NCBI GenBank assembly: GCA_028292485.1
Contig: JAQGMG010000017.1
Location: 212,331-276,330 of the forward strand
Length of the DNA stretch: 64,000 nucleotides
Direction of reading: 5' to 3'
From: Rhodocyclales bacterium
Lineage (GTDB): Bacteria > Pseudomonadota > Gammaproteobacteria > Burkholderiales > Rhodocyclaceae
In this document: positions 27,026 to 34,343 of the stretch, piece after piece
Layout of the letters: each line of letters begins with the position of its first letter
How positions within the stretch are numbered: the stretch's first letter is position 1
Notes under the pieces: generated by a model
Seen by the model: only the letters and a program-made list of their open reading frames with translations
The model's database searches: none
What the model was told of the DNA's origin: nothing
Translations under genes and position numbers: made by a program

Positions 27026-28523
27026 CGCCCACCTCCACTCGCAGATGATCATAGCGATGTACGTTAGCCATCGGCTCCTCGCTGAGCGCAATGGGCGAGA
27101 CATCGAGCGGCAAGGCCGCTGGCTGCTTAAGTCGTGCCAGCACGTTGAGCACATGTTCGCCACTGGGACGACCGGCCTCCAGTGCCAGTTCGACAGCCAC
27201 CAGCACCGCTTCGAGGCCATGATGCGGGATGGCGGCCAGCACATCGGCCATCACCCGATCTCCCCCCGTTTGTTTGAGCAAGTGGCGCTGCAGCTTCAGC
27301 AAGGCCTCGGGCATGTCGGCAAAGGGTGCGCCGTTACGCAGTGCGCCGGGCTTGCGCTCGATGATGCCAATGTAATGACGGAAGTCGTAATACGTCTGAT
27401 GGCGCTCGAAGCTGCGCACATGACGGGCAATCTCTACGCCATCGGCCACCATGAGCAGCGTGTTTGGATAGATACGCAGGCTGATGACACGGTGGGCATA
27501 CTCGGCGGGGACGCTGTAGCGGTTGCGCTGCAAGTGCACCAGCGCGGTACTGGAAACGCGTGCGGCACGCTCGACGTAGCCATCGAAGGCTTGTGACTTG
27601 GGCATCATTTGCAATTGCTCATCTTGCAGCAACTCGGCAAGGGTCAGCGTCGGCCACTCCGGATGCGTCATCTGCTCCCATGCGATGTGGCATTGCACGC
27701 CGACCCAGACATTGAGTTCATCCAGGCTAGCCCAGCGTTGCTCCCCGGCGGCCTGCCAAATCTGCCGTCGTCGATCCTGCACGTTCTTCTCGACGATGCC
27801 TTTCTCCCAACCGGCCGCACGGTTGCAGAACTCGGGGTCAAACAGGTAGTGACTGCACAGGGCATAGAAGCGCGGATTGACGTCACGCTGCTTGCCACGC
27901 CCGACCTTGTCGACGGCCGTCTTCATATTGTCGTAGATGCCCCGGCGCGGCACACCGCCGAAGGCGGCGAAGGCACGCTCATGCGCATCGAATAACATCT
28001 CGTGGCTTTGTGCCGGATAAGCCGTCATCCAGAAGGCGCGGCTGGCACACAGCTTGGTGTGCGCCACCTCCAGGCGTCGGCGCAAGCCGCCGACAAATTG
28101 GTACTCGACACTCCAGTCGAACTGGAAGGCTTCCCCCAAGGCAAAGCTCAAGGGGACGTAGGCGCTACGCTTAGGATGAGCGGCCAGCTCTTCACGCCAA
28201 CGCCGCACGAAATGGCAGACCCGGTTGTAACTGCCTGCATAGCCTTGGGCACGGATCGCCTGGAAGAGTACGCGTGCGGTGCGCCGTTCTCGTTTAGCGC
28301 GATGACTATCGGCCTGCAGCCATTGCCGTAGTTGATCCGCCCAGGGATCGACCACGCTCTTGACCTGCTTAGCCGGGTACTTCGGCTCGGTCACCTGATC
28401 TTGGCGTAACCAGTGCCGGATCGTGTTTCTGGATAAACCCGTTTGTCGTGCAATCTCTCGCAGCGACAAACCCTCGCGGATATGCATCCGCCGTATCTTG
28501 GCCAACATGCTCACATTGATCAC
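27015..28523 (-). CDS. istA: IstA transposase of IS21
   Basis: A 502-residue transposase. It has an N-terminal HTH ([35 protein letters not shown]) and an rve/DDE core with [12 protein letters not shown] (first Asp), [12 protein letters not shown] (second Asp) and a Glu in the ..[15 protein letters not shown] region, then the C-terminal domain with [15 protein letters not shown]. The start is GTG at 28,523 or the GTG at 28,514, the latter with better spacing to AGGAG. All motifs are complete, so the element may still be active. Confidence 0.93.
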   Translation of the reverse strand: MINVSMLAKIRRMHIREGLSLREIARQTGLSRNTIRHWLRQDQVTEPKYPAKQVKSVVDPWADQLRQWLQADSHRAKRERRTARVLFQAIRAQGYAGSYNRVCHFVRRWREELAAHPKRSAYVPLSFALGEAFQFDWSVEYQFVGGLRRRLEVAHTKLCASRAFWMTAYPAQSHEMLFDAHERAFAAFGGVPRRGIYDNMKTAVDKVGRGKQRDVNPRFYALCSHYLFDPEFCNRAAGWEKGIVEKNVQDRRRQIWQAAGEQRWASLDELNVWVGVQCHIAWEQMTHPEWPTLTLAELLQDEQLQMMPKSQAFDGYVERAARVSSTALVHLQRNRYSVPAEYAHRVISLRIYPNTLLMVADGVEIARHVRSFERHQTYYDFRHYIGIIERKPGALRNGAPFADMPEALLKLQRHLLKQTGGDRVMADVLAAIPHHGLEAVLVAVELALEAGRPSGEHVLNVLARLKQPAALPLDVSPIALSEEPMANVHRYDHLRVEVGDVR

Positions 28524-28631
28524 TCCTGTTGCCCCCGCTCAAGTCACAAGCAGGGAAGATCAACACAAGTGGGTCAAGTTTCGATGGAAATTACTTCTAC
28601 AGGTGGGTCAATTCTGGATGGTTGTCAACAC

Positions 28632-28988
28632 TCGCGGATAGAGCGTGAGTCGTTCAGCATCGCTTATGTCGAAGCAATACAGCGAAGAGGTCATATCGCC
28701 AAGTTCTATAGTCCGTCTTTCTCCGTGCTACTGAATAGCGTATTACCGCCGCCATTTACCCACCGCGACCAGACCGAAGAATGGTACGGGCTGGACAATG
28801 CCATTGTCGAATTCGACCGGAACGGTCGAGTCGTCTCGGCACTCGTGGGAGCGCATCAAGCCTCGTCACTACTCGGTGTGCGAGACCTGGAGTACCGCAC
28901 GATCTATATGGGCACCCTCAATGCCAAAGCCATCGAAAACAAGTTATCCATATACCTGTTTCGCGATACCGAGCTGAGGACGCTTTGA
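28632..28988 (+). pseudogene. 5'-truncated gene beside IS21
   Basis: An open frame of about 118 residues that enters from the IS end and has no start of its own (RIERESFSIAYVEAIQRRG ... TEEWYGLDNAIVEFDRNGRV ... YRTIYMGTLNAKAIENKLS). It ends in a TGA that overlaps the ATG of the MbcA/ParS-like gene by one base, so the two formed an operon. I do not recognise the family. By analogy it could be the toxin or partner of the antitoxin-like gene, which is a guess. The 5' end was lost with the IS insertion or deletion. Confidence 0.55.
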
Positions 28989-29176
28989 TGCCATTCGTGC
29001 TCAACGAAGCTGCAATGGCTCGCGGATTTGACGTTGGCACATGGCTGGGTAGATGGATAGAGGAGCCACAGCGTGCTCTTGGAGATGCTGCTGCGATTGA
29101 CTACCTGGCGAACGCCGAGGGGCGTGCATGTCTGGAGCGTGTCTTGGGGTCCATGGAGAGCGGCGCGTATTTGTGA
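28988..29176 (+). CDS. MbcA/ParS-like antitoxin-type protein, short
   Basis: A 62-residue protein (ATWLGRWIEEPQRALGDAAA-type core then IDYLANAEGRACLERVLGSMESGAYL) that resembles the C-terminal MbcA/ParS domain: W-x-x-x-W/P, LG, L-x-N-A-EGR-x-x-V and a terminal SGAY. It is shorter than the 90-residue relative at 15,348 and lacks the N-terminal part. It is coupled to the truncated gene upstream. The promoter is probably lost. Confidence 0.6.
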   Translation: MPFVLNEAAMARGFDVGTWLGRWIEEPQRALGDAAAIDYLANAEGRACLERVLGSMESGAYL

Positions 29177-29252
29177 TGGTGTGCGCTTGTGTTCAACTTT
29201 TCATCAGAGCCGAAGGATGATTATATGAATAAAGGATTGGCTGCTCCGCAGC

Positions 29253-29956
29253 TCAGGACCATGTCGCTGCGCGCACCAGTGCCTGCTCAATGGGCAAGCC
29301 CACATAATTCTGCATTACGAGAATCCCCATAAGCGCGATCACGGTCGCGCAGAAACTTCGCGTTAAGCTGGTTTTTCCAGCAGTGCGAAGCCCAACAAAG
29401 ATGAGGTAGGCAAAGTAAAGATACAGAGCCGCGCCAATCAAGTTTGATGTCTTGGCGATTGGCAATGTACTAAAGTGCTGACGGAAAGTTATCAGGTAGG
29501 CTGAAGAAAACAGCGTGGGGCTGTCCAACATGGCAGCTGCACGCGTAGTGGTGACAGGCAGCATGAAAAAAGCAATGAATGGCATCAACGAAAATGAGTA
29601 CGCCATTACGGCAATGCTGACACGCGGATCTGCGGGGCTGCCTGCTATCCACGCCGCGATTCGAAGAATGGCCGCGTAGGCAAAAGCCGAACCAGGCAGC
29701 AAATGCAAGACATTGTTATCAGATATGATGGTTGGCTAACAGAGTGAATGGTCCAAATTGCAAAACATTGGAGCGTGCTCAGAACCAATACCATCAGTAG
29801 GAGGTTTTTGAGCGCGCGGGTCACCGACTGCTTCGTTCCAAAGTTGCGATTTTGATAGAAAGCCTTGGGGCCGCTAACTACTTGAAAGCTATCGTGCAGA
29901 ATTTCGAATGCGGCCTTGCCAAGCAAATCACATAGTTGTTTTACGTTATCAAGCAC
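29253..29956 (-). pseudogene. multi-pass membrane protein with a frameshift
   Basis: Two overlapping minus-strand frames make up one likely gene. The N-terminal part (29,645-29,956) is MLDNVKQLCDLLGKAAFEIL followed by a hydrophobic helix. The C-terminal part (29,253-29,708) has four or so helices (NVLHLLPGSAFAYAAILRIAAW, FSLMPFIAFFMLP, NLIGAALYLYFAYLIFVG, SFCATVIALMGILVMQNYVG). The frame changes at about 29,715-29,735. The topology and charged N-terminus recall Yip1-like domain proteins, but this is tentative. A sequencing error would also explain the shift. Confidence 0.5.
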
Positions 29957-30094
29957 ATCATGCTCCTGTCATTGTGGTGGAAAGGTCACTCTGCCTTAGG
30001 CGTCTTTTGCCACAGTCAATCGGGTGTGGCAGCGGAGGTCGTACGCGGAGATATTTGGATCTCGGTAATGACTGCTGATTGTTGCTAACAAATG

Positions 30095-30502
30095 TTACGG
30101 CGTTGGCCTTCTCCTGTTTGCCTTGGCCTCCGTCTCGGCTTGCTTTGAGCGATGCCCGCTATCCGGACACCACTCGACTTCCCCTGCCTTGATCCAGAAA
30201 TGCGCACGACATGAATTTTTCTGATGGATTGACGGGGCAATCGTCGGTCGACCTAGCCAGTCGCTTTCCACCATCCAGTGAGGTCGCTGCAACGGATTCA
30301 GCGAAAGCTGAAATCGGTTCCCGCATCCTCCTGGACATTGGAAGCACGCCCATTTCTGCTTGCCCCCTCCTTCGACCACTATCAATACGCTGGCGACCAA
30401 TTCCTTTGGGCTGGGGTGACGGTCTACGATTCGCACCGTCATTTCCGGTCGTTTGATTAAACCGAACAATACAAGCGCTTCCCGTACGCAATCTCGGATC
30501 AT
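30095..30502 (-). CDS. DUF6527-type zinc-binding protein of the Ubl operon
   Basis: A 135-residue protein with clustered Cys and His: CFQCPGGCGNRF, then WMVESDWLGRPTIAPSIHQKNSCRAHFWIKAGEVEWCPDSGHR. The spacing CxxCxxxC ... C-x-A-HF ... C fits the DUF6527 family, which I know as a companion of bacterial ubiquitin-like operons. Its biochemical role is not established in my knowledge. Its ATG is 2 bp after the E1 stop, with GGTAGG upstream, so it is the last gene of the operon. A zinc-site scaffold or E3-like substrate adaptor is possible but unproven. Confidence 0.75.
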   Translation of the reverse strand: MIRDCVREALVLFGLIKRPEMTVRIVDRHPSPKELVASVLIVVEGGGKQKWACFQCPGGCGNRFQLSLNPLQRPHWMVESDWLGRPTIAPSIHQKNSCRAHFWIKAGEVEWCPDSGHRSKQAETEAKANRRRPTP

Positions 30503-30504
30503 GC

Positions 30505-31911
30505 TTAACCTACCCGATCCATGAATGGGTTTATGTCGCCTCGGCCCCAATAGTCTTGGCTCTCGCAAATGGGACAATGATCACCAGACAAGGCGCCAGG
30601 TACCCGATCTTTCATCAGATCGAATCGCCTCAAGCGATTCCAAGCCCAGCCTTCGGGACCGCGGAAGCCGACGAGCGCTTGCAGCAATTCATCAATGGCC
30701 ATGCAGGCCGTCGATGTAGTGAAGGTCACTACGGCCGGAGCCGGATTTCCCGCCCCGCGTACATAGGCCTCGCGCTTTTGGCGTTCGTATTCCTCGGGGC
30801 TCGCGCGTCTTAAATCTTCCTCGCGGGCTTTGGCTGGATCAACAATGCCGCGGCACATCAGGCAAGGCGCCCCAGGAAAAACAACCGTTGTCCGGCCGCT
30901 AAGATCCTTTACACCTCCACCTTCGTCATTCGGCGTGATCGCCAAACCGATATCGATGACCGGAATCAAATAGAAGTGGGCCAAGCGATTCAAGAACAGG
31001 CGCCCAGAATGATCGTCGGTGCACCCGAAGATCACATCGCACGACTTCAGAGCATCTCGAAATGTCGGATCGCCGACCCAGCCTTTCATTGCATGGGCCT
31101 TGACCCCTAATCCGGCCTCGGTGATTTCACGGGCCACGATTTCCACCTTTGAGCGCATCGCATCAACATCAGAGCGCTTTGAACCATGCAGGCGGTTCAG
31201 GTTTGTCAGGTCGGCAGTATCTTCGTCAAACAGTGCCAGGTAGCCCACGCCGAGCCGGGCGAGCAGCATCGCTGTGGCGCTGCCGGTACCACCGCAACCA
31301 ACAATACCGATCCTGAGAGTACGAAGCCATGTATTCAGCTGATCTCCGAATGCGAGCCCCTGACGATGCAGATGCTCAAGTCCTGAGGTAGAGGGCAAAC
31401 GTTCATGAATACGATACGTCCGACCAATAACACGCAGATGCGCCATCGGAATCGGCTCACGCTCATCAACCCAAAGTCGCGCCAGAATTTGGTCTTTACC
31501 CGCCAATAGCACGCTGATCAACTCGGCAGATTTGCCGTTCCGATTGCGTGCCATCTGTGCCAGTTCCCCCTCGTTACGATCATCTTGTTCGGAGAAACAG
31601 GCCGGCCCAGTCGGATGGGTATGGACGATACCGACGATCAAGCCCTCATCTTCCGCCCGCTTCAGCAGGCGAACATAGGACGAGGTGGACCAAGTGATGT
31701 GCTGGGCATCAGCCGAAACGTGATCTTCCGGCGGGACAGGCAGCACTTCGAACGACGTAAAACGCCGGCGACGGCGCTTGCTCCAAGGGTCCTGCTTGAT
31801 TTCGGACGTGCCGAACAGCAAGTAAGCGGATGCCTCTACGCCGTGATCGCGAGCAAGCAATGCCCGCAGCTCGGTGAGATGACGTTCTTGAATAATCAAA
31901 TCGGGACTCAT
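30505..31911 (-). CDS. JAB deubiquitinase-like/E1 (ThiF-type) fusion
   Basis: A 468-residue fusion. Residues 1-160 are a JAB/JAMM isopeptidase with the metal site intact: Glu26, His97-x-His99-Pro, then Ser107-x-x-Asp110. Residues 195-468 are an E1-like ThiF/MoeB adenylating domain: GIVGCGGTG (203-210), LFDEDTADLTNLNRL (228-241), IFGCTDDHSGRLFLNR, and two CxxC pairs (C350/C353, C446/C449) that should bind zinc. The E1 activates the Ubl C-terminus, and the JAB domain can process the Ubl or remove it from targets. It overlaps the E2 stop by ATGA, which fixes the start at 31,911; an upstream in-frame start at 32,010 lies inside the E2 gene. Having both domains in one polypeptide is typical of this operon class. 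Confidence 0.9.
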   Translation of the reverse strand: MSPDLIIQERHLTELRALLARDHGVEASAYLLFGTSEIKQDPWSKRRRRRFTSFEVLPVPPEDHVSADAQHITWSTSSYVRLLKRAEDEGLIVGIVHTHPTGPACFSEQDDRNEGELAQMARNRNGKSAELISVLLAGKDQILARLWVDEREPIPMAHLRVIGRTYRIHERLPSTSGLEHLHRQGLAFGDQLNTWLRTLRIGIVGCGGTGSATAMLLARLGVGYLALFDEDTADLTNLNRLHGSKRSDVDAMRSKVEIVAREITEAGLGVKAHAMKGWVGDPTFRDALKSCDVIFGCTDDHSGRLFLNRLAHFYLIPVIDIGLAITPNDEGGGVKDLSGRTTVVFPGAPCLMCRGIVDPAKAREEDLRRASPEEYERQKREAYVRGAGNPAPAVVTFTTSTACMAIDELLQALVGFRGPEGWAWNRLRRFDLMKDRVPGALSGDHCPICESQDYWGRGDINPFMDRVG

Positions 31912-32288
31912 GCTGCCACCTCCAGTGCTTCTTCTATACGCTTGATCATCGTCCAGATGCCATCTACACCCGAGCGCCATTCCGAGTTGTGCCGCGACCA
32001 GCGCTGCCACTGCAGGCCCGTAAACGCGATGGGATAGTCAGCGGCGCGTGGATAGGACTTCGTCGTTGCCAGACGCAGCCACGGCATGGCGTAGAACATG
32101 TCGGGCGCACAGTCCGGGTAGCTAGGCGGAAGCATGATCAGGATGTCCGCCTGTGCGGAGTCATATTTGCCTTCCGGCAATTTGACGCCGCGCAGGATGA
32201 TCGCCTTCTGTGCCCCTTCCTCGAGCTGTTCGTAGGCAAAGCCACGCTTGGCCAGGTACTGCTGGCACTTCTTGGGAAGGAACGCCAT
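31908..32288 (-). CDS. prokaryotic E2-like (UBC) protein, family E type
   Basis: A 126-residue UBC-fold protein similar to the prokaryotic E2 family E (LPPSYPDCAPDMFYAMP at 53-69, then TGLQWQRWSRHNSEW at 90-104 and a C-terminal helix GIWTMIKRIEEALE). E2s carry the activated Ubl to the target. Only two Cys are present (Cys8 and Cys60), and neither sits where eukaryotic E2s have the catalytic Cys, after the HPN-type turn. Ser98 is in the matching neighbourhood. This suggests an oxyester or non-classical chemistry. It starts 3 bp after the Ubl stop and overlaps the E1 start. Operon position and size are as expected. Confidence 0.85.
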   Translation of the reverse strand: MAFLPKKCQQYLAKRGFAYEQLEEGAQKAIILRGVKLPEGKYDSAQADILIMLPPSYPDCAPDMFYAMPWLRLATTKSYPRAADYPIAFTGLQWQRWSRHNSEWRSGVDGIWTMIKRIEEALEVAA

Positions 32289-32291
32289 GGG

Positions 32292-32828
32292 TTAGCCCTC
32301 GGTAGTTGACTTGAGGCCTGTGAAGAAGCGCTCAACGCCTGGTTTACTCATATCAATAAGCTCGGCGTCACCGATGGGACGATCCTCTCCGGCCCCCCGT
32401 GTCTCCTGCCACACCCCGTAGGTTGTGAGATCAACGCCCGCGAGTTTTTTCAGGGTCAGCCCAGTGATGAACTTCGCACCCCACTCGAACTCGCGGTCAT
32501 CCAGAACGAAGCGGTAGGACGCATCGCTGCGGAAGATCAAGAACTTCTCCACGCCGCTGGAGCGCAGATCTGTCGTCTCGTCTTGGCGGAGTTGTTCAAG
32601 CATCCCGTTGTTCAGCACCTGGAACACGGTGAAGTCGATCACGGGGCGAACGCCTGCGGCTTCGAGCAACTGCCGTCCTGTCGGGACCGGATCGTCGATC
32701 ACAGCCGGATGGTATTCGAGCACCTCATTGCCGAACGACACCCGGTAAGGACCGTGGTCACGAACAGGTTGTCCTTTTGAAACAGAGCCTTGAAGATCGA
32801 AAACGTCAACATCAGTTTGGGTTTGCAT
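32292..32828 (-). CDS. multi-ubiquitin-like (two-repeat Ubl) protein
   Basis: A 178-residue protein with two beta-grasp repeats of the Multi_ubiq type. The first runs from about YRVSFGNEVLEYHPAVIDDP to SSGVEKFLIFRSD. The second runs from YRFVLDDREFEWGAKFITGL to SKPGVERFFTG. Each ends with the recognisable GVE-K/R-F-F/L repeat end. The C-terminus is ..GLKSTTEG, a single Gly, not Gly-Gly, so if maturation is needed the JAB domain may act on it. This would be the modifier attached to targets by the E1 and E2 downstream. AAGGAG precedes the ATG and the strong promoter lies about 45-75 bp upstream. Confidence 0.88.
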   Translation of the reverse strand: MQTQTDVDVFDLQGSVSKGQPVRDHGPYRVSFGNEVLEYHPAVIDDPVPTGRQLLEAAGVRPVIDFTVFQVLNNGMLEQLRQDETTDLRSSGVEKFLIFRSDASYRFVLDDREFEWGAKFITGLTLKKLAGVDLTTYGVWQETRGAGEDRPIGDAELIDMSKPGVERFFTGLKSTTEG

Positions 32829-32876
32829 CGGTACTACTCCTTGTCGGTAACGGCCGCCTCTGCGACCTTGGTATGG

Positions 32877-32904
32877 ATTATATAGCTAAAATTTAGCTAG
32901 TCAA
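32877..32904 (-). promoter_or_regulatory. sigma-70-type promoter of the Ubl operon
   Basis: On the minus strand: TTGACT (32,904-32,899), a 16-bp spacer, then TATAAT (32,882-32,877), which is near consensus. The spacer is the inverted repeat TAGCTAAATTTTAGCTA apart from one edge base. The transcript should begin at about 32,870, giving a leader of about 40 bases before the Ubl ATG at 32,828. A protein bound in the spacer would block the promoter. Confidence 0.85.
32883..32899. promoter_or_regulatory. perfect dyad operator TAGCTAAA-A-TTTAGCTA
   Basis: Two complementary 8-base arms around one central base, lying almost exactly between the -35 and -10 boxes of the Ubl promoter. A half-site TAGCTAAA recurs at 32,916-32,923 inside the divergent promoter. 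The neighbouring RHH protein (32,985-33,197) is the obvious candidate to bind it, since RHH repressors bind small inverted sites between or near promoter boxes. Confidence 0.7.
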
Positions 32905-32909
32905 CGGCT

Positions 32910-32938
32910 TTGACGTAGCTAAATGCAGCGCATACAAT
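32910..32938 (+). promoter_or_regulatory. sigma-70-type promoter of the RHH-GNAT-HTH-ImmA operon
   Basis: TTGACG (32,910-32,915), a 17-bp spacer starting with TAGCTAAA, then TACAAT (32,933-32,938). Transcription would start at about 32,945, giving a 40-base leader to the ATG at 32,985. A second TTGACGTAG copy follows at 32,945-32,953. The promoter is back to back with the Ubl promoter, 5 bp between their -35 boxes. Confidence 0.75.
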
Positions 32939-32984
32939 CCATACTTGACGTAGTTTTTTCATACGCAACTTGCAGGAGAGCACG

Positions 32985-33197
32985 ATGGCGCAAGCCAAAA
33001 AGACGATGACGCTGAACTTGACGGACGCGGAAATGACCGCTTTGGAAGAGCTAAGTATCAAGAAGGATCTAAGCAAGACCCAGGTCGTGCGACAGGCTTT
33101 GAAGTTGTATCAACTGATAGAGCTACGCATTGACAAAGGAGAGAAGCTTTACTTCGAGGACGACAAGAAAAGTAAGGCAGAGGTCATGATGCTATGA
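32985..33197 (+). CDS. ribbon-helix-helix DNA-binding protein
   Basis: A 70-residue RHH (Arc/MetJ/CopG-type) protein: the beta strand KKTMTLNLTDAEM, helix ALEELSIKKD, turn LSKTQVVRQALKLYQLIELRI. It ends in a charged tail (KGEKLYFEDDKKSKAEVMML). RHH proteins dimerise and repress their own operon, often as antitoxins. AGGAG lies 8 bases before the ATG at 32,985, which is preferred over a TTG at 32,970. It overlaps the GNAT gene by 4 bp (ATGA). The promoter in front carries the TAGCTAAA element shared with the Ubl operon. Confidence 0.85.
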   Translation: MAQAKKTMTLNLTDAEMTALEELSIKKDLSKTQVVRQALKLYQLIELRIDKGEKLYFEDDKKSKAEVMML

Positions 33198-33841
33198 GTG
33201 TTGAAAAGTCCCGAATATTCCTTTTGCATACTGAATCGGGGGCGGAAACTGAAGGCGAGTTATGGGACAAGATCACCGACCAGCAGCTCCACGACTGGGA
33301 GAGTCAATGGGTGCCTGCACTTGCTTTTGGCGTGCAACGGTTACAAAAGGCACGTACTCATAACTCCAAATGGCCACCGAGCAGCACTTGGGATTGGCGA
33401 GAGAAAATCGCGGCTGTTCGTGACGCAACATTTTCTCACTCAAGCTTCTGCGTGATGTGTGACGGCCAGACGCAAGGCCTCATCATCCTCGATAGTTCGG
33501 GGCGCCCCGAGAGGCGATGCCGGATAGAAAACCAACGGAGCAAGGATTTGCTATATGTCGAATTGGTCGAGGTTGCGCCATGGAATCGTAAAGAATTTCA
33601 TCAGACGCCCCGCTATCGTGGTGTCGGCGGTTTGCTGATTGCTGCCGCCATTCAGAAAAGCCAAGAAGAGGGCTTTAAAGGAAGGCTCGGACTCCATTCA
33701 TTGCCACTGGCGAACAGCTTCTACGCTAACAAATGCGGTATGCATGATCTTGGAGGTGACAGCGACAACGACGGTTTGCGCTACTTCGAGATGACGCCGG
33801 GGCAGGCCAGCGCATTCCTCGCGAAAGGAAATAAATCATGA
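33194..33841 (+). CDS. GNAT-family N-acetyltransferase-like protein
   Basis: A 215-residue protein with a GNAT fold: LLYVELVEVAPWNRKEFHQTPRYRGVGGLLIAAAIQKSQEEG contains the RYRGVGGLL acetyl-CoA loop (the Q/R-x-x-G-x-G/A signature), and LHSLPLANSFYANKCGMHDLG the late beta-strand and Tyr region. An extra N-terminal part of about 110 residues is present. With an RHH gene directly before it, the pair resembles RHH-GNAT toxin-antitoxins (TacAT-like), which acetylate charged tRNAs, but it is longer and may modify proteins. Translation is coupled on both sides (ATGA junctions). Confidence 0.8.
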   Translation: MSVEKSRIFLLHTESGAETEGELWDKITDQQLHDWESQWVPALAFGVQRLQKARTHNSKWPPSSTWDWREKIAAVRDATFSHSSFCVMCDGQTQGLIILDSSGRPERRCRIENQRSKDLLYVELVEVAPWNRKEFHQTPRYRGVGGLLIAAAIQKSQEEGFKGRLGLHSLPLANSFYANKCGMHDLGGDSDNDGLRYFEMTPGQASAFLAKGNKS

Positions 33842-34329
33842 AATTCGAATTCTCTAAAGAGTGGTGCATTCGAATGGCTCAGCTCGATACCGGCGAGTCG
33901 GTTGGGGCTGGGCTTTTAGGAGTGGACCCAGATGCAGCTAGCGTATTAGAAACGCTCCCAAACGCTAGCTCAGAAAATCCCAATATCGTCTTCGGACGCT
34001 TTGTTAACCTTATGCGAAGGAGCAGAAAGCTTTCACGCGAAAAGCTAGCAGAGGAAGTTGATATCGATATTTCTGAGTTAATTGAGATAGAGGAAAGCGT
34101 AGGCTACTCACCCGAGCCCCGGACGGTGTATCAATTTGCGAGTTTCTTTAACCTTCCCAAAAGCAGGCTTATGCAGCTTTCAGGGCTCACGATTCAGAAA
34201 GATGCTTATTTAATGAACGCGGCAGTTAGATTTGCAGCTAGCGCGGATACATCGATTGAACTCTCCAAAGACGAAAAAGCGGCCTTAGAATCATTCATCT
34301 CTGCGCTGACTAAATTAGAATCAAAATAA
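33838..34329 (+). CDS. XRE-family HTH regulator
   Basis: A 163-residue protein with a Cro/C1-type HTH in the middle (VNLMRRSRKLSREKLAEEVDIDISELIEIEESVG, about residues 57-90) and a helical C-terminal tail. It overlaps the GNAT stop by 4 bp and is followed 14 bp later by the ImmA/IrrE-type protease gene. HTH/ImmA pairs are a classic two-gene switch in which the protease cleaves the repressor on a signal (as in ICEBs1 ImmR/ImmA). Its lower GC content (frequent TTA, AGA and AAA codons) is unlike the core genes and suggests separate ancestry. Confidence 0.85.
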   Translation: MKFEFSKEWCIRMAQLDTGESVGAGLLGVDPDAASVLETLPNASSENPNIVFGRFVNLMRRSRKLSREKLAEEVDIDISELIEIEESVGYSPEPRTVYQFASFFNLPKSRLMQLSGLTIQKDAYLMNAAVRFAASADTSIELSKDEKAALESFISALTKLESK

Positions 34330-34343
34330 TATGTACGAGGGAT

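Larger units (their letters stand above)
26137..28630. mobile_element. IS21-family insertion sequence
   Basis: The ends read TGTTGATAACCATC (26,137) and, on the opposite strand, TGTTGACAACCATC (28,630), followed inside by repeated TTGACCCA-type motifs (GACCCAGG and ACTGACCCACGG on the left, GGGTCAAG and GGGTCAATT on the right), as in IS21 multiple end repeats. It encodes IstA and IstB. The flanks do not show a direct target duplication; GCGAG on the left and CTCGC on the right are inverted, so either the ends extend 5 bp further or a flank was deleted. Confidence 0.85.

Noticed and set aside
26137..28630. MVINTR / MVVNTR reading outward from both IS ends as a duplicated gene start
   Set aside because: Both arise from the inverted IS terminal sequence, not from duplicated coding DNA.
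24021..28630. tRNA or rRNA genes, and a tRNA attachment site for the island
   Set aside because: No cloverleaf or rRNA-like sequence was seen anywhere in the window, and the island uses comM.
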